This document shows positions 16,114 to 25,443 of a stretch of DNA of 46,125 nt, in pieces. A program made the translations under genes and the position numbers. The notes below the pieces were generated by a model, which was given only the letters and a program-made list of their open reading frames with translations, did no database searches and was not told the DNA's origin. Within the stretch, counting starts at the first letter, position 1. Every line of letters begins with the position of its first letter. This DNA comes from Anaerolineales bacterium (GTDB taxonomy: Bacteria > Chloroflexota > Anaerolineae > Anaerolineales > Villigracilaceae). The stretch spans positions 1 through 46,125 of the forward strand of contig JAFGCG010000070.1 in the NCBI GenBank assembly GCA_016932715.1, written 5' to 3'.

Positions 16114-17883
16114 ATGACGAACAAGACACAGATTTACAAGCCCATTTCGCCCGAGATCGAAGAACTGGCGCGCGAGCACCATCAGGACCGCGAAGCTGCC
16201 CTGGAACTGCTCAAGGATATTCAAACGCGTCACGCAGGCCTTTCGTCTGCTGCCATTACCGACGCGGCGCGCGCTCTCAGGCTGCCTCCCCACCAGCTCT
16301 ACGGCATGGCAACCTTCTATTCCATGCTCTCCCTGGAGGAACGCAGAAAAGTCCTGCGCGTTTGCGACGGGCCCGTGTGCTGGTTAAAACGAGCCAGTAA
16401 ACCGCGTCGGCGCGCCAAAGGCACGGCGACATCAGCCGTGTCCAGTGATCAGCTGATCGGTGAGTGGACGGAAGCAATGCCGGAGTACACGGTCGAGCGC
16501 ACGTCGTGCCTGGGATTGTGCGACCGCGCACCCGCCATATTGGTGGAGGATGAACAAGCCGGTCCTGTTTTCGCGAAGGATGCGGAAAAGGTCTGCGAAG
16601 GCTGGCGCGGCGTCCCCACGGATTACTCCAAAGAACGCAAGGGTGAATTGCGTGTGATGACGGCCTTGATCGGCAAGATCGACCCCGACTCGCTCGCGGA
16701 AGCGCTCGAGCATGGTGTTTATGATGGCTTGAAGAAAGCGCTTCAGACCCAGCCGGGGGCGGTCCTGGACCTTGTGGAGTCATCTGGCTTACAGGGCCGC
16801 GGCGGCGCAGGGTTCCCGGTTGGGCGCAAGTGGAAATTTGTTGCCAACGAGAAAAGGACACCCCGCTACATCGTGTGCAACGCGGATGAATCGGAGCCGC
16901 TGATCTTCAAGGACCGCGTCCTGATCGACACGAATCCGCACCAGCTGCTGGAAGGGCTGCTGATCGCCGGATTCGCCTGTGGGGCGTCTGAAGCGTGGAT
17001 CTACATCCGCGGGGAATATGAATATCAGGCGCAGCGCCTGGAGAACGCGATCAGGCAGGCGGAGTCGCAGAATTTGCTTGGCGAGAACATTCTGGGTTCG
17101 GGTTTTTCGTTCAAGATTCACATCCATCGCGGCGCGGGCGCCTACATCTGCGGCGAAGAGACAGCCCTGATCGAGTCGCTCGAAGGCAAACGCGGCGAGC
17201 CGCGTCTCCGCCCGCCCTTCCCCCCAACCTACGGTTTCCGCGGGCAGCCGACGGCCGTCAACAACGTCGAATCGTTTTGCGCGGTGCCGCATATCGTCAG
17301 GAACGGCGCGGACTGGTGGCGCAATTTGACCAAAGCTGCGGCGCCTGGCACAAAAGTTTACATGGTGCTGGGACACGTAAAAAATCCGGGGTTGTTCGAA
17401 GCGCCGTTCGGACTCACGCTGCGGCAAATCATCGATGATTTTGGCGGCGGAATGCTGCCCGGCTCACAATTCAACTTTGCGTTGTGCGGCGGCGCAGCAG
17501 GGACGATCGTCAATGAAAGCCTGCTCGATACGCCTATTGATTTTGCTTCCGCGCAAAAAGGTATTTCGCTTGGCGCAGGTTCCTTCCTGGTCTGCGACCA
17601 GAATGTATCGCCTGTAGCGTTCCTGCGTGAGCTGCTGCACTTCTTCGCGGCGGAAAGCTGCGGCAAATGTACACCCTGCCGGGTCGGCACGTGGCGCGCG
17701 CTCGAGATTTTGAATCGCATGGCGGAAGGCAAAGGCATGAAAGACGATACAGAGGAATTAGCGACTCTTGCGGACCTCCTGCACGATTCATCGTTCTGCG
17801 GCCTGGGGCAAGCTGTCCCCATTCCGATGCGTTCGGCGCTGGCACATTTTGGCGCAGAGTTTGTGAAGGCTGAAGTTAGTTAG
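16114..17883 (+). CDS. Fused NuoE/NuoF-type subunit of NAD-linked formate dehydrogenase
   Basis: Diaphorase of 589 aa that passes electrons between NAD(H) and the formate dehydrogenase alpha subunit. The N-terminal thioredoxin-like [2Fe-2S] domain (about residues 1-165) has ligands C84, C89, C132 and C136 in VCDGPVC and SCLGLC. The NuoF part follows, with GRGGAGFPVGRKW (NADH) and CNADESEPLIFKDR (FMN), then the [4Fe-4S] motif SCGKCTPCRVGT and the distant Cys of SSFCGLGQ. Two subunits separate in FdsGB-type enzymes are fused here. GTAGAGGAT is the likely ribosome site. fdhA follows after 60 nt. Confidence 0.9.
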   Translation: MTNKTQIYKPISPEIEELAREHHQDREAALELLKDIQTRHAGLSSAAITDAARALRLPPHQLYGMATFYSMLSLEERRKVLRVCDGPVCWLKRASKPRRRAKGTATSAVSSDQLIGEWTEAMPEYTVERTSCLGLCDRAPAILVEDEQAGPVFAKDAEKVCEGWRGVPTDYSKERKGELRVMTALIGKIDPDSLAEALEHGVYDGLKKALQTQPGAVLDLVESSGLQGRGGAGFPVGRKWKFVANEKRTPRYIVCNADESEPLIFKDRVLIDTNPHQLLEGLLIAGFACGASEAWIYIRGEYEYQAQRLENAIRQAESQNLLGENILGSGFSFKIHIHRGAGAYICGEETALIESLEGKRGEPRLRPPFPPTYGFRGQPTAVNNVESFCAVPHIVRNGADWWRNLTKAAAPGTKVYMVLGHVKNPGLFEAPFGLTLRQIIDDFGGGMLPGSQFNFALCGGAAGTIVNESLLDTPIDFASAQKGISLGAGSFLVCDQNVSPVAFLRELLHFFAAESCGKCTPCRVGTWRALEILNRMAEGKGMKDDTEELATLADLLHDSSFCGLGQAVPIPMRSALAHFGAEFVKAEVS

Positions 17884-17932
17884 TTAGATAGTTGGATAGT
17901 TTCGTCGTTAGATAGTCTGATAGTCGTCAGTC
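17884..17932. repeat. TAGATAGT-type simple repeat
   Basis: Units of the form TAGATAGTTGGATAGT recur between the diaphorase and alpha-subunit genes. They resemble the TAGTTGG repeats embedded in hemW at 40010-40085 and 40894-40956. Confidence 0.5.
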
Positions 17933-17943
17933 AAAGGTGAAGC

Positions 17944-20790
17944 ATGGTAAATATAACAATTGACGGTCAGTGCATTGAAACAGAAGCGGGCAAGACCATT
18001 TTGCAGGTCGCAAAGGAAAATGGTATTCAAATCCCGACTCTCTGCTACCACAAGGATCTATCCCCGACTGGCAACTGCCGGATGTGTGTGGTGGAGGTCA
18101 AAGGCGGGCGCTTCCTGCAAGCCGCCTGTGTGACTCAGGTCTGGGAAGGCATGGAGATCAGCACGGTCAGCGAGAGGGTTATGAAGGACCGCAAGCTGAC
18201 CCTGGAATTCATGCTCGCCAACCATCCCCTGGATTGCCTCACCTGCGATGTAGGCGGGGAATGTGAACTGCAGGACCTGGCGTACGATTACCGGGTGGAG
18301 GTTCCGAGTTGGGGCGCCAAAGGGACGCGTTATCCGGTTGACAGTGACCCGAATCCCTTTGTGCGGGTGGATTTCAACAAGTGCATTCTGTGCCGTCGGT
18401 GCGTGCAGGCTTGTGCCGAAATCCAGGTGCGCGACGTCTGGGGGGTGGCAAAGCGCGGCTTCGAGGAACAGATCGTCGCCGGGGCCGGAACGACCATGCT
18501 CGAGGCGCGCTGCGAATCCTGCGGTCAATGTGTGGCGTACTGCCCCACCGGGGCACTCTCCAACAAGATGAATTACGGCACGGCGCGCGCACATCAGGTG
18601 AAGAAAGTCACCACGACGTGCTCCTACTGTGGCGTTGGCTGTCAGTTTGATTTACTGGTAAAAAACGACAAAGTCATCGGCGTCTCGTCCAACCCGGATG
18701 CGCCGGTCAATGGAATGGCGCTGTGCGTGAAGGGCCGCTATGGCTACGATTACATCCATCACCATGATCGCCTGTTGAAGCCGCGCGTCCGCCGCTATCT
18801 TTTGGAAGGCGTAAAGAAAGAACGTACAGGCTCACCCTGGGACTGGGTCGAAACGGAATGGGACACCGCCCTGGATATCGTCGCGAAGAAATTCAAGGAA
18901 ACCCGCGACGCCACTGGTGCGGACACGCTCGGCTTCCTCACGTCGGCAAAGTGCCTGAACGAAGAAAACTATCTCATGAACAAACTGGCGCGGCAGGTCA
19001 TTGGGACGAACAACATTGACCACTGCGCCCGTCTCTGACACTCCAGCACGGTGGCCGGTCTGGCCGCCTCCTTCGGTTCGGGCGCCATGTCCAACTCTAT
19101 GGACGATGTTGCCAAAGAAGCCAAATGCTTCCTCATCATTGGTTCGAATACCACGGAACAGCATCCTGTGTTCGGGACCATGCTGCGCCGGGCGGTCCGA
19201 TTCCGCGGCGCGAAACTGGTCGTGGCTGATCCGCGCAAGATCGATATCACCGAGTTTGCCACGCTCCACATCCGCCAAAGACCAGGCACAGATATCCCCT
19301 TGATCAACGGCTTGATGTACATCATCCTTGAAAAAGGTTGGGAGGATAAAGCTTTCGTCGCCGAACGCACGGAAAACTTCGATGAGTTCAAAGCCACTGT
19401 GATGAACTATCCGCCGGACAAAGTTGCGGAGATCACGGGAATTCCCGTCGAGAAACTCTACGAAGCTGCGGAGATCATTGCGATGAACAGCCCGATGGCT
19501 GTCATCTGGGCGATGGGCATTACCCAGCACATCGTCGGCGTGCGCAACGTGATGTCCCTCGCCAACCTGCAGATGCTGCTCGGCAACATGGGCAAGCCCG
19601 GCAGCGGCGTCAACCCCCTGCGCGGACAGAACAACGTCCAGGGCGCGTGCGATATGGGCGGTCTGCCGAACGTCTATCCCGCCTACCAGCCGGTCACCAG
19701 CGACGAGGCGCGCGAGAAGTTCGCGAAGGCATGGGGGCTGGACAGTGGACCGATGACGGTAGACGGGGGCACGGTCCGTGGTCTGTCGTCTACGGTCGGT
19801 TTGACCGTGACCGAGATGATGCCCGGCATTCTCGAGGGCAAGATCAAGTCGCTGTATGTTCTCGGTGAAGACCCGGTCATGTCTGACCCGGATACGAAAC
19901 ATATCCGCCATGCTTTGGAGACGCTGGACTTCCTCGTTTTGCAGGAAATCTTCCCGTCAGAGACATCCGTCTATGCCGATGTGCTCCTGCCCGGTGTTTC
20001 ATTTGCCGAGAAGACCGGCACGTTCACGAACACGGAACGACGCGTCCAGATGGTCAACAAGGCGATCAAGCCCCTCGGCGACGCCCGCCCCGACTGGTGG
20101 ATCACGGCTGAAATTGCGAAACGAACCCTCTTTCTTCTTTCTTCTTTCGATAAGGACGATAAGGAAGAAGAAAGAAGAAAGATCAACATGGACGCTCTCT
20201 GGGCAAAGTGGGACTACCGCGACACCTCCGAGATCATGTCTGAGATCAACGCCCTGACCCCCTCCTATGGCGGCATCACGCACGCGCGTTTGCTGAAAGG
20301 TGAACGCCTGCAATGGCCCTGCCCAACCACGGAGCATCCCGGCACGCCGATCCTGCACACCAAACAATTCACGCGCGGCAAAGGGAAGTTCATGGCGATC
20401 GACCATGTGCCGCCCGCAGAACTGCCTGATGATGATTATCCGATGGTGATGAGCACAGGCCGGGTGCTCTATCACTGGCATGGCGGACAGATGACGCGCC
20501 GCGCCAAGGGATTGATGCAGGTCTACGGCGAAGCATTGGTGGAGTTGAATCCAATGGATGCCGAACGGCTCGGCGTGAACGGCAAGAAGCTTCTGCGCAT
20601 CACCTCGAGGCGCGGCAGTATCGTCGCTGAAGCCTGGATCACCGACCGCGTACCGCCCGGCATGGTCTATGCCAACTTCCACTTCCCGGCAGCCTCCGCG
20701 AACGAGTTGACACAGGCTGCGCTCGATCCCGTCGCAAAGATCCCGGAGTACAAGGTGACGGCTGTGAAAGTGGAGCTGGTCAAAGAGTAG
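17944..20790 (+). CDS. fdhA: Formate dehydrogenase alpha subunit, selenocysteine-containing
   Basis: Catalytic Mo/W-bis-MGD subunit, 948 aa when the in-frame TGA at 19036-19038 is read as selenocysteine (U365). The context HCARL-U-HSSTVAGL matches E. coli FdhF around Sec140. N-terminal cofactor domains: [2Fe-2S] C34, C45, C48, C62; His-Cys3 cluster H94, C98, C101, C107; two [4Fe-4S] C147/150/153/157 and C190/193/196/200; then the FdhF-type cluster C226, C229, C233, C261 with catalytic-type K263 in CVKGR. The molybdopterin domains continue to the C-terminus. A 52-bp inverted repeat encodes residues 729-746. With the upstream diaphorase it should interconvert formate/NAD+ and CO2/NADH in the cytosol. 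Start by AAAGGTGA before ATG 17944. Confidence 0.93.
19036..19068 (+). promoter_or_regulatory. UGA(Sec) codon and bacterial SECIS hairpin
   Basis: Eleven nt after the TGA, arms GGTGGCC (19050-19056) and GGCCGCC (19062-19068) form a 7-bp stem (one G-U pair) around the loop GGTCT. The E. coli fdhF SECIS has the same 11-nt spacing and the same GGUCU apical loop, which SelB recognises. Confidence 0.9.
20130..20181. repeat. In-frame CTT/AAG inverted repeat within fdhA
   Basis: Arms at 20130-20146 and 20165-20181 are a perfect 17-bp inverted repeat (CTTTCTTCTTTCTTCTT and complement) with an 18-nt loop. It encodes a charged patch (SSFDKDDKEEERRK) that looks foreign to the molybdopterin domain. Confidence 0.7.
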
Positions 20791-20812
20791 ACTCTCAAAG
20801 TCTCCATCAAGA

Positions 20813-20849
20813 GGACGAGTGGAGGATCGCCTTCACTCGTCTTTTGTTT
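20813..20849 (+). terminator. Rho-independent terminator after fdhA
   Basis: Arms GACGAGTGGAGG (20814-20825) and CCTTCACTCGTC (20830-20841) pair over 12 bp with one G-U, loop ATCG, followed by TTTTGTTT. Confidence 0.85.
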
Positions 20850-20857
20850 GATACAAT
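20849..20857 (+). promoter_or_regulatory. Extended -10 promoter of the MFS gene at 20901
   Basis: TGATACAAT immediately follows the fdhA terminator; it is identical to the nonamer at 4189-4197. No clear -35, as expected for an extended -10. Confidence 0.5.
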
Positions 20858-20900
20858 GACAAAACCACATTAAATCTGCACACAGGAACACTGAACCCAT

Positions 20901-22079
20901 ATGGATCAAAAATACATCAAAACCGCTGCCTACTACCTTGCCTTCATCCTTCTGGGCCTTGGCAGCGGCGTGGAAGGACCGACGCTTCTCAAGCTGGCCG
21001 AACACACTTCCAGCGCGCTCGATCAGATCAGCCAAATGTTCATCTTCGGTTCCCTGGGCTATTTGCTTGGTTCTTTTCTCGGCGGATGGATCTACGACCG
21101 CGTCCCCGGACACCGTTTCATGGCAGGTATTCTTGTATTCCTCGGGATCGCAATAGCACTGGTGCCGCTTGCCCCATCCCGATGGATACTGTTTACCATT
21201 GTGCTGGTTCTAGGGTTTGCCAAAGGCGCCCTGGATGTAGGCTGCAATACATTATTGCTCTGGGTCCATAATGAAACGGTGGGTCCGTTCATGAACGGAT
21301 TACATGCCTTCTTCGGCCTGGGAGCATTCATCGCGCCGCTCATTGTCGCCCAGGTTCTCTCGGCTACCGGTGATATCTATTGGGTCTTCTGGATTTTTGC
21401 ATTCGCTGCATTCCCGATTGCCGCATTGGTATGGAGTCTGCCCAGCCCGGCCTCACGCGCAGTTCCCGCCCAGCATGAACATGCCCCCTTCCCCATCCTG
21501 CCAGTCATTATCATGGTTTTATGTTTTGTGCTCTATGTCGGCGGCGAAGTCGGCTATGGCAATTGGATTTATACCTATGCCTTCAAACTCAACTTTGGAA
21601 CCGAAATCACTGCCGCCTATTTGACATCCGCCTTTTGGGGATCCTTCACGCTTGGACGCCTGTTCGGAATCTGGGTTTCGACACGCATGAAGCCCGTGAC
21701 GATTCTGACCATCGACTTTGCGGGCTGCCTCCTCAGCCTGGGACTCATCCTCTTCTTCCGGGAATCAGCTGTCATCCTGTGGATCGGGACCATCCTGCTC
21801 GGTATTTCACAGGCTTCGATCTTTCCCACCTTCCTGACACTTGCGGAAGAGCGCATGCATATCACAGGTACGATCGCAGGCTTGTTTCTGGTCGGAGCCG
21901 GGACGGGCGGCATGATCCTGCCGTGGTTGATCGGTCCGGTATTCGAACAGGTGGGTGCCGGCGCGATGATGGGCTTGATCTTCGTCAATACACTTCTCAA
22001 TCTCTCGATGTTCTTCCTCTTCACAAGAATATCCACAAAACCGAGGTCGATTGCTCAACCTACCGCAATCGGGGATTAG
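20901..22079 (+). CDS. MFS transporter, possibly sugar (MFSD4/NaGLT-like)
   Basis: Membrane protein of 392 aa with about 12 hydrophobic segments. LGLGSGVEGPTLLKLAEHT, the loop LGGWIYDRVPGHRFM, GALDVGCNTLLLW and NGLHAFFGLGAFIAP resemble the MFSD4 / sodium-dependent glucose transporter 1 branch of the major facilitator superfamily. The substrate is inferred only. It is a single gene between two strong boundaries. ATG 20901 is preceded by AGGAA at a longish spacing of about 12 nt. Confidence 0.8.
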   Translation: MDQKYIKTAAYYLAFILLGLGSGVEGPTLLKLAEHTSSALDQISQMFIFGSLGYLLGSFLGGWIYDRVPGHRFMAGILVFLGIAIALVPLAPSRWILFTIVLVLGFAKGALDVGCNTLLLWVHNETVGPFMNGLHAFFGLGAFIAPLIVAQVLSATGDIYWVFWIFAFAAFPIAALVWSLPSPASRAVPAQHEHAPFPILPVIIMVLCFVLYVGGEVGYGNWIYTYAFKLNFGTEITAAYLTSAFWGSFTLGRLFGIWVSTRMKPVTILTIDFAGCLLSLGLILFFRESAVILWIGTILLGISQASIFPTFLTLAEERMHITGTIAGLFLVGAGTGGMILPWLIGPVFEQVGAGAMMGLIFVNTLLNLSMFFLFTRISTKPRSIAQPTAIGD

Positions 22080-22127
22080 ACAACGAAATGACAAAATCGT
22101 AATTATTTTTTATTCATCGCTGTGCTT

Positions 22128-22136
22128 TGGTAGAAT
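22128..22136 (+). promoter_or_regulatory. Extended -10 directly before a start codon
   Basis: TGG followed by TAGAAT (22131-22136) is an extended -10. Only 6 nt separate it from the ATG at 22143, so the mRNA is probably leaderless. Confidence 0.5.
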
Positions 22137-22142
22137 CTTCCC

Positions 22143-23744
22143 ATGCTGATCTCTGCCTCGCGTCTTATTGTTTGCTGCCTGCTGGCTGCACTGCTCGCCT
22201 CTTCCTGTACCCCCAGCAGCCCAACGGAAGTATCAACGGAAGTATATCCAACCTATGATCCGTTCGCGCCGGTCGGCGGACCCGGCACGCAGGCCGCGCC
22301 GATTTCAGCCGGTCAGGTGAGCCCGCCGACGAGACCCGCGGGACCGACACCGACGCGCGCGCCGCTCTCGGTGACTCTGCCTCCACGCGATCCAAACTCG
22401 GCGCTCACGACACCCACACCCGACCTGCCTCACGCGCTCCCTCCGCCGCGCAACTACATCGATCAATACACTGTCCAGGCGGGAGATACACTTGGCACGA
22501 TCGCGAGCGGATATGGGATCACGCTCGAGGCGCTGATGCAGGCCAACGGGTTGAATGAAACGAGCATCCTCTCGATCGGCATGGTTTTGAAGATCCCGCC
22601 GATCGATGCCGATCCAAATCCGGGCTCGGCATTCAAGATCATCCCTGACTCAGAGCTGGTGTATGGACCGGCCAGCGTGCAGTTCGATCTATATTCCTTC
22701 ATTCAGGGTCATGGCGGATATCTTGCGAGTTATGCGCAGGATGTGGATGATGAATATCTGAGCGGCGAACAGATCATTACGCGTATTGCGCAGAGTTATT
22801 CGGTCAATCCGCGCCTGCTCCTGGCGCTCCTCGAATATCGCAGCGGTTGGGTCACCAACCCGACTCCGCAAAATGTGGATTATCCGCTTGGTTTTTATGA
22901 TGATTATTATGCGGGCCTCTACCGGCAGATGGCATGGGCGGCGAACAATGTCAACCGCGGTTATTACTATTGGCGCGTCGATGCGATTGCGACGCTGCCT
23001 TTGAGCGACGGCACCTATGTGCCGCTCGATGCCACCATCAATGCCGGGACGGCAGGCGTGCAATATTTTCTCTCGTTGTTCAATAATCGTCCGTTCTGGG
23101 ATACCGACGTCAGCGCGTCCGGCTTCTTCCAGACATACAACCAGCTCTTCGGCTATCCCTTTGATTACGACGTCGCGCCGTTGCTTCCCCCGAACCTGAC
23201 TCAGCCTGCGATGCAGCTGCCCTTCGAACCGGGGACGACCTGGTCGTATACCGGCGGACCCCACGGCGGCTGGGACACCGGCTCCGGCTGGGCCGCGCTC
23301 GATTTCGCGCCGCCCGGAGAGGCGCTTGGCTGCGTCTCCAGCGAGGCCTGGATCGTTGCCGTTGCCGATGGGCTGATCGTGCGCGCGCAGGACGGCGCGG
23401 TCATCCAGGATCTGGATAACGACGGTTATGAACAGACCGGCTGGAATATCTTTTACATGCACGTGGAAACACGTGACCGCATCCAGCCGGGCACGTATGT
23501 GTACGCGGGCGAGCGGATCGGTCACCCATCCTGCGAAGGCGGCTTCTCGAATGGCACACATGTCCATCTGGCGCGCAAATATAACGGCGAATGGATCTCG
23601 GCCGACGGGAATCTCCCGTTCAACCTGGATGGCTGGGTCTCGAGTGGAAACGGTATCGAATACGATGGCTATCTCACACGCGGTTCAACCCTCCTGGAAG
23701 CCCTGGAAGGCAGGTTCGAGGGATTGAACCAAATTTCGAGATGA
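22143..23744 (+). CDS. LysM / M23 peptidoglycan hydrolase lipoprotein, copy 1
   Basis: Predicted lipoprotein of 533 aa: signal peptide with lipid Cys22 (LLASSC), a Thr/Pro linker to about residue 105, a LysM domain (108-153, YTVQAGDTLGTIAS), a helical module (about 205-345), and a C-terminal LasA-type M23 domain (about 360-500). Zinc ligands are probably H374 and D387 (GGPHGGW, ALDFAPP) and H473/H475 in THVHLARKYNGEW. The helical module has VNPRLLLALLEYRSG, resembling the catalytic Glu region of lytic transglycosylases (E231). It likely binds and cuts peptidoglycan outside the cell. First of three tandem paralogs. Confidence 0.85.
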   Translation: MLISASRLIVCCLLAALLASSCTPSSPTEVSTEVYPTYDPFAPVGGPGTQAAPISAGQVSPPTRPAGPTPTRAPLSVTLPPRDPNSALTTPTPDLPHALPPPRNYIDQYTVQAGDTLGTIASGYGITLEALMQANGLNETSILSIGMVLKIPPIDADPNPGSAFKIIPDSELVYGPASVQFDLYSFIQGHGGYLASYAQDVDDEYLSGEQIITRIAQSYSVNPRLLLALLEYRSGWVTNPTPQNVDYPLGFYDDYYAGLYRQMAWAANNVNRGYYYWRVDAIATLPLSDGTYVPLDATINAGTAGVQYFLSLFNNRPFWDTDVSASGFFQTYNQLFGYPFDYDVAPLLPPNLTQPAMQLPFEPGTTWSYTGGPHGGWDTGSGWAALDFAPPGEALGCVSSEAWIVAVADGLIVRAQDGAVIQDLDNDGYEQTGWNIFYMHVETRDRIQPGTYVYAGERIGHPSCEGGFSNGTHVHLARKYNGEWISADGNLPFNLDGWVSSGNGIEYDGYLTRGSTLLEALEGRFEGLNQISR

Positions 23745-23747
23745 AAA

Positions 23748-23800
23748 CAGGTGACAGTCACTTTGTTCTTCCGATACTTTGAAAAGTGCCTGCCACCTTT
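23748..23800. repeat. GTGACAGTCACTT inverted repeat
   Basis: AGGTGACAGTCACTTT and AAAGTGCCTGCCACCT are inverted copies matching at 14 of 16 positions around a loop of about 20 nt. This is a common dispersed repeat type and may also stop transcription. It separates lipoprotein copies 1 and 2. Confidence 0.6.
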
Positions 23801-23836
23801 CTACAGGTATAATCATTCCATCAACGGAACAACTTT

Positions 23837-25438
23837 GTGAAACGACTTATCAGTGCTTTTATTGCAGCCTCTTTTTTGCTGGCATCCTGCGGCGAAAGCG
23901 CCTCATTGTGGGGCCAATATGCAACGCCGACTCCGCCTGGCGGCGTTCCGACCACTTCACCCTCCGTTCCTGCCATGGCGACAGAACCCGCCAATCCATT
24001 TGTAGCGCAAGCCGTCACAAATACGGCTGTCCCCACACCTACGTTCAGTGAAGCGTTCATCACACAGGAAGTGGCTGCTCTCACCGACAGCACACCGGTG
24101 CCAACGGTAAGCACTCCCACCGTGTTGTATTACGCCCAAAGCGGGGACTGGCTTCCAGCCGTCGCGGTCCGGTTTGGCGTGGATGTCAGCGAAATCGTCT
24201 CACCCAGAGTCCTCCCCGAAAAAGGATTTCTCGACACCGGCACACTGCTGATCATCCCGGATACCATTGATCGCTCGCTGCCGTTTACGCCATCTCTGCA
24301 ATTGATCCCCGATCATGAAGTGATCTTTTCAGCGACCTCCCTGGATTTCGATATCGCTACCTATGTGAACGAGGCGGGCGGATATCTTGCCACTCATCGC
24401 GAATACCTTGGTACCACCGAGTGGACCACAGGCGCGCGCGAGATCGAACGGCTCGCGTATGAAAACTCGGTCAATCCCCGCCTGCTGCTTGCCATTCTCG
24501 ATTACGAAGCCCAATGGGTGCGGGGAAAACCCGATAGCGACTTTCGGATTAATTACCCATTGGGTTATGAGAGTTACCGCTATAAGGGAATGTTCATGCA
24601 GCTGGTCTGGGGGGTCAATCAGCTTATGAGCGGATACTACGACTGGCGCGCCGGAAAACTGACAGAATTGACCTTCCAGGATGGCACCAGACTCCGCATC
24701 GACCCGACACTGAATGCGGGCACAGTTAGCTTAATGTATTATTTCTCCCGCAATCACAGCTTCAATGAATGGCTGCGCATCATGGACAAATCCGGCGGCT
24801 TTGCATCTTTTTACCAAAATATGTTTGGCGATCCCTGGTCGCGCGCCGATATGATTGGGCCGATCTTCCCGCCGGGCATCAGCCAGCCTGAAATGATTCT
24901 GCCATTCCAGACTCATTCCTCCTGGGCTTTCATCAGCGGACCGCACGGTGCCTGGGAACGTGATGGTCCCTGGGCAGCACTGGACTTTGCTCCCGCCAGC
25001 GCAAAGCCCGGCTGCGCATCTTCTGATAAGTGGATTGTTTCTGCCGCGCCGGGACTTGTCGTTCGCACCGGGAACGGTGTTGTCATTGTGGATATGGATG
25101 GCGATGGTTCCGAACAAACCGGCTGGACGCTGCTTTACCTGCATGTCGCTGCCGATGGGCGTGTGGCAAAAGGGGAATGGGTCGAACAGGATGACCGCAT
25201 CGGTCACCCTTCCTGCGAAGGCGGCGTCTCCACCGGCACGCACCTGCATTTTGCGCGCAAATACAATGGCGAATGGGTTCTCGCTGACGGCGCCATCCCG
25301 TTCGTATTGAGCGGTTGGAGGGTGTTTGCAGGCGATAAACCGTACCAGGGCAAACTTGTCAAAGGGGATCAAGTCATTACCGCGGATGTCAATGGCCAGG
25401 CGTGGGCGCGGATTGTGCGCGAAGAGGAGCAAGAGTAG
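23837..25438 (+). CDS. LysM / M23 peptidoglycan hydrolase lipoprotein, copy 2
   Basis: Paralog of 533 aa with the same order: MKRLISAFIAASFLLASC with lipid Cys18, Thr/Pro linker, a diverged LysM (about 95-145, YAQSGDWLPAVAVRFGV), the helical module, and LasA-type M23 with GGPHGAW..ALDFAP and THLHFARKYNGEW. In the helical module the Glu of LLEY is Asp (VNPRLLLAILDYEAQW), so if that module is a transglycosylase this copy may be altered or inactive. The start is GTG at 23837. A TATAAT at 23808-23813, just beyond the repeat, is a likely -10, so this copy can be transcribed apart from copy 1. Confidence 0.85.
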   Translation: MKRLISAFIAASFLLASCGESASLWGQYATPTPPGGVPTTSPSVPAMATEPANPFVAQAVTNTAVPTPTFSEAFITQEVAALTDSTPVPTVSTPTVLYYAQSGDWLPAVAVRFGVDVSEIVSPRVLPEKGFLDTGTLLIIPDTIDRSLPFTPSLQLIPDHEVIFSATSLDFDIATYVNEAGGYLATHREYLGTTEWTTGAREIERLAYENSVNPRLLLAILDYEAQWVRGKPDSDFRINYPLGYESYRYKGMFMQLVWGVNQLMSGYYDWRAGKLTELTFQDGTRLRIDPTLNAGTVSLMYYFSRNHSFNEWLRIMDKSGGFASFYQNMFGDPWSRADMIGPIFPPGISQPEMILPFQTHSSWAFISGPHGAWERDGPWAALDFAPASAKPGCASSDKWIVSAAPGLVVRTGNGVVIVDMDGDGSEQTGWTLLYLHVAADGRVAKGEWVEQDDRIGHPSCEGGVSTGTHLHFARKYNGEWVLADGAIPFVLSGWRVFAGDKPYQGKLVKGDQVITADVNGQAWARIVREEEQE

Positions 25439-25443
25439 TTGAA

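Noticed and set aside
19036..19038. fdhA read as a pseudogene broken by a nonsense mutation
   Set aside because: The stop is UGA at the exact Sec site, followed by a SECIS hairpin and an intact, conserved downstream frame.
18832..19911. Minus-strand open frame of 359 codons spanning the TGA of fdhA
   Set aside because: Antisense to a well-supported selenoprotein gene; no recognisable domain.
22689..23567. Minus-strand open frame of 292 codons
   Set aside because: Antisense to the first LysM/M23 lipoprotein; no domain features.
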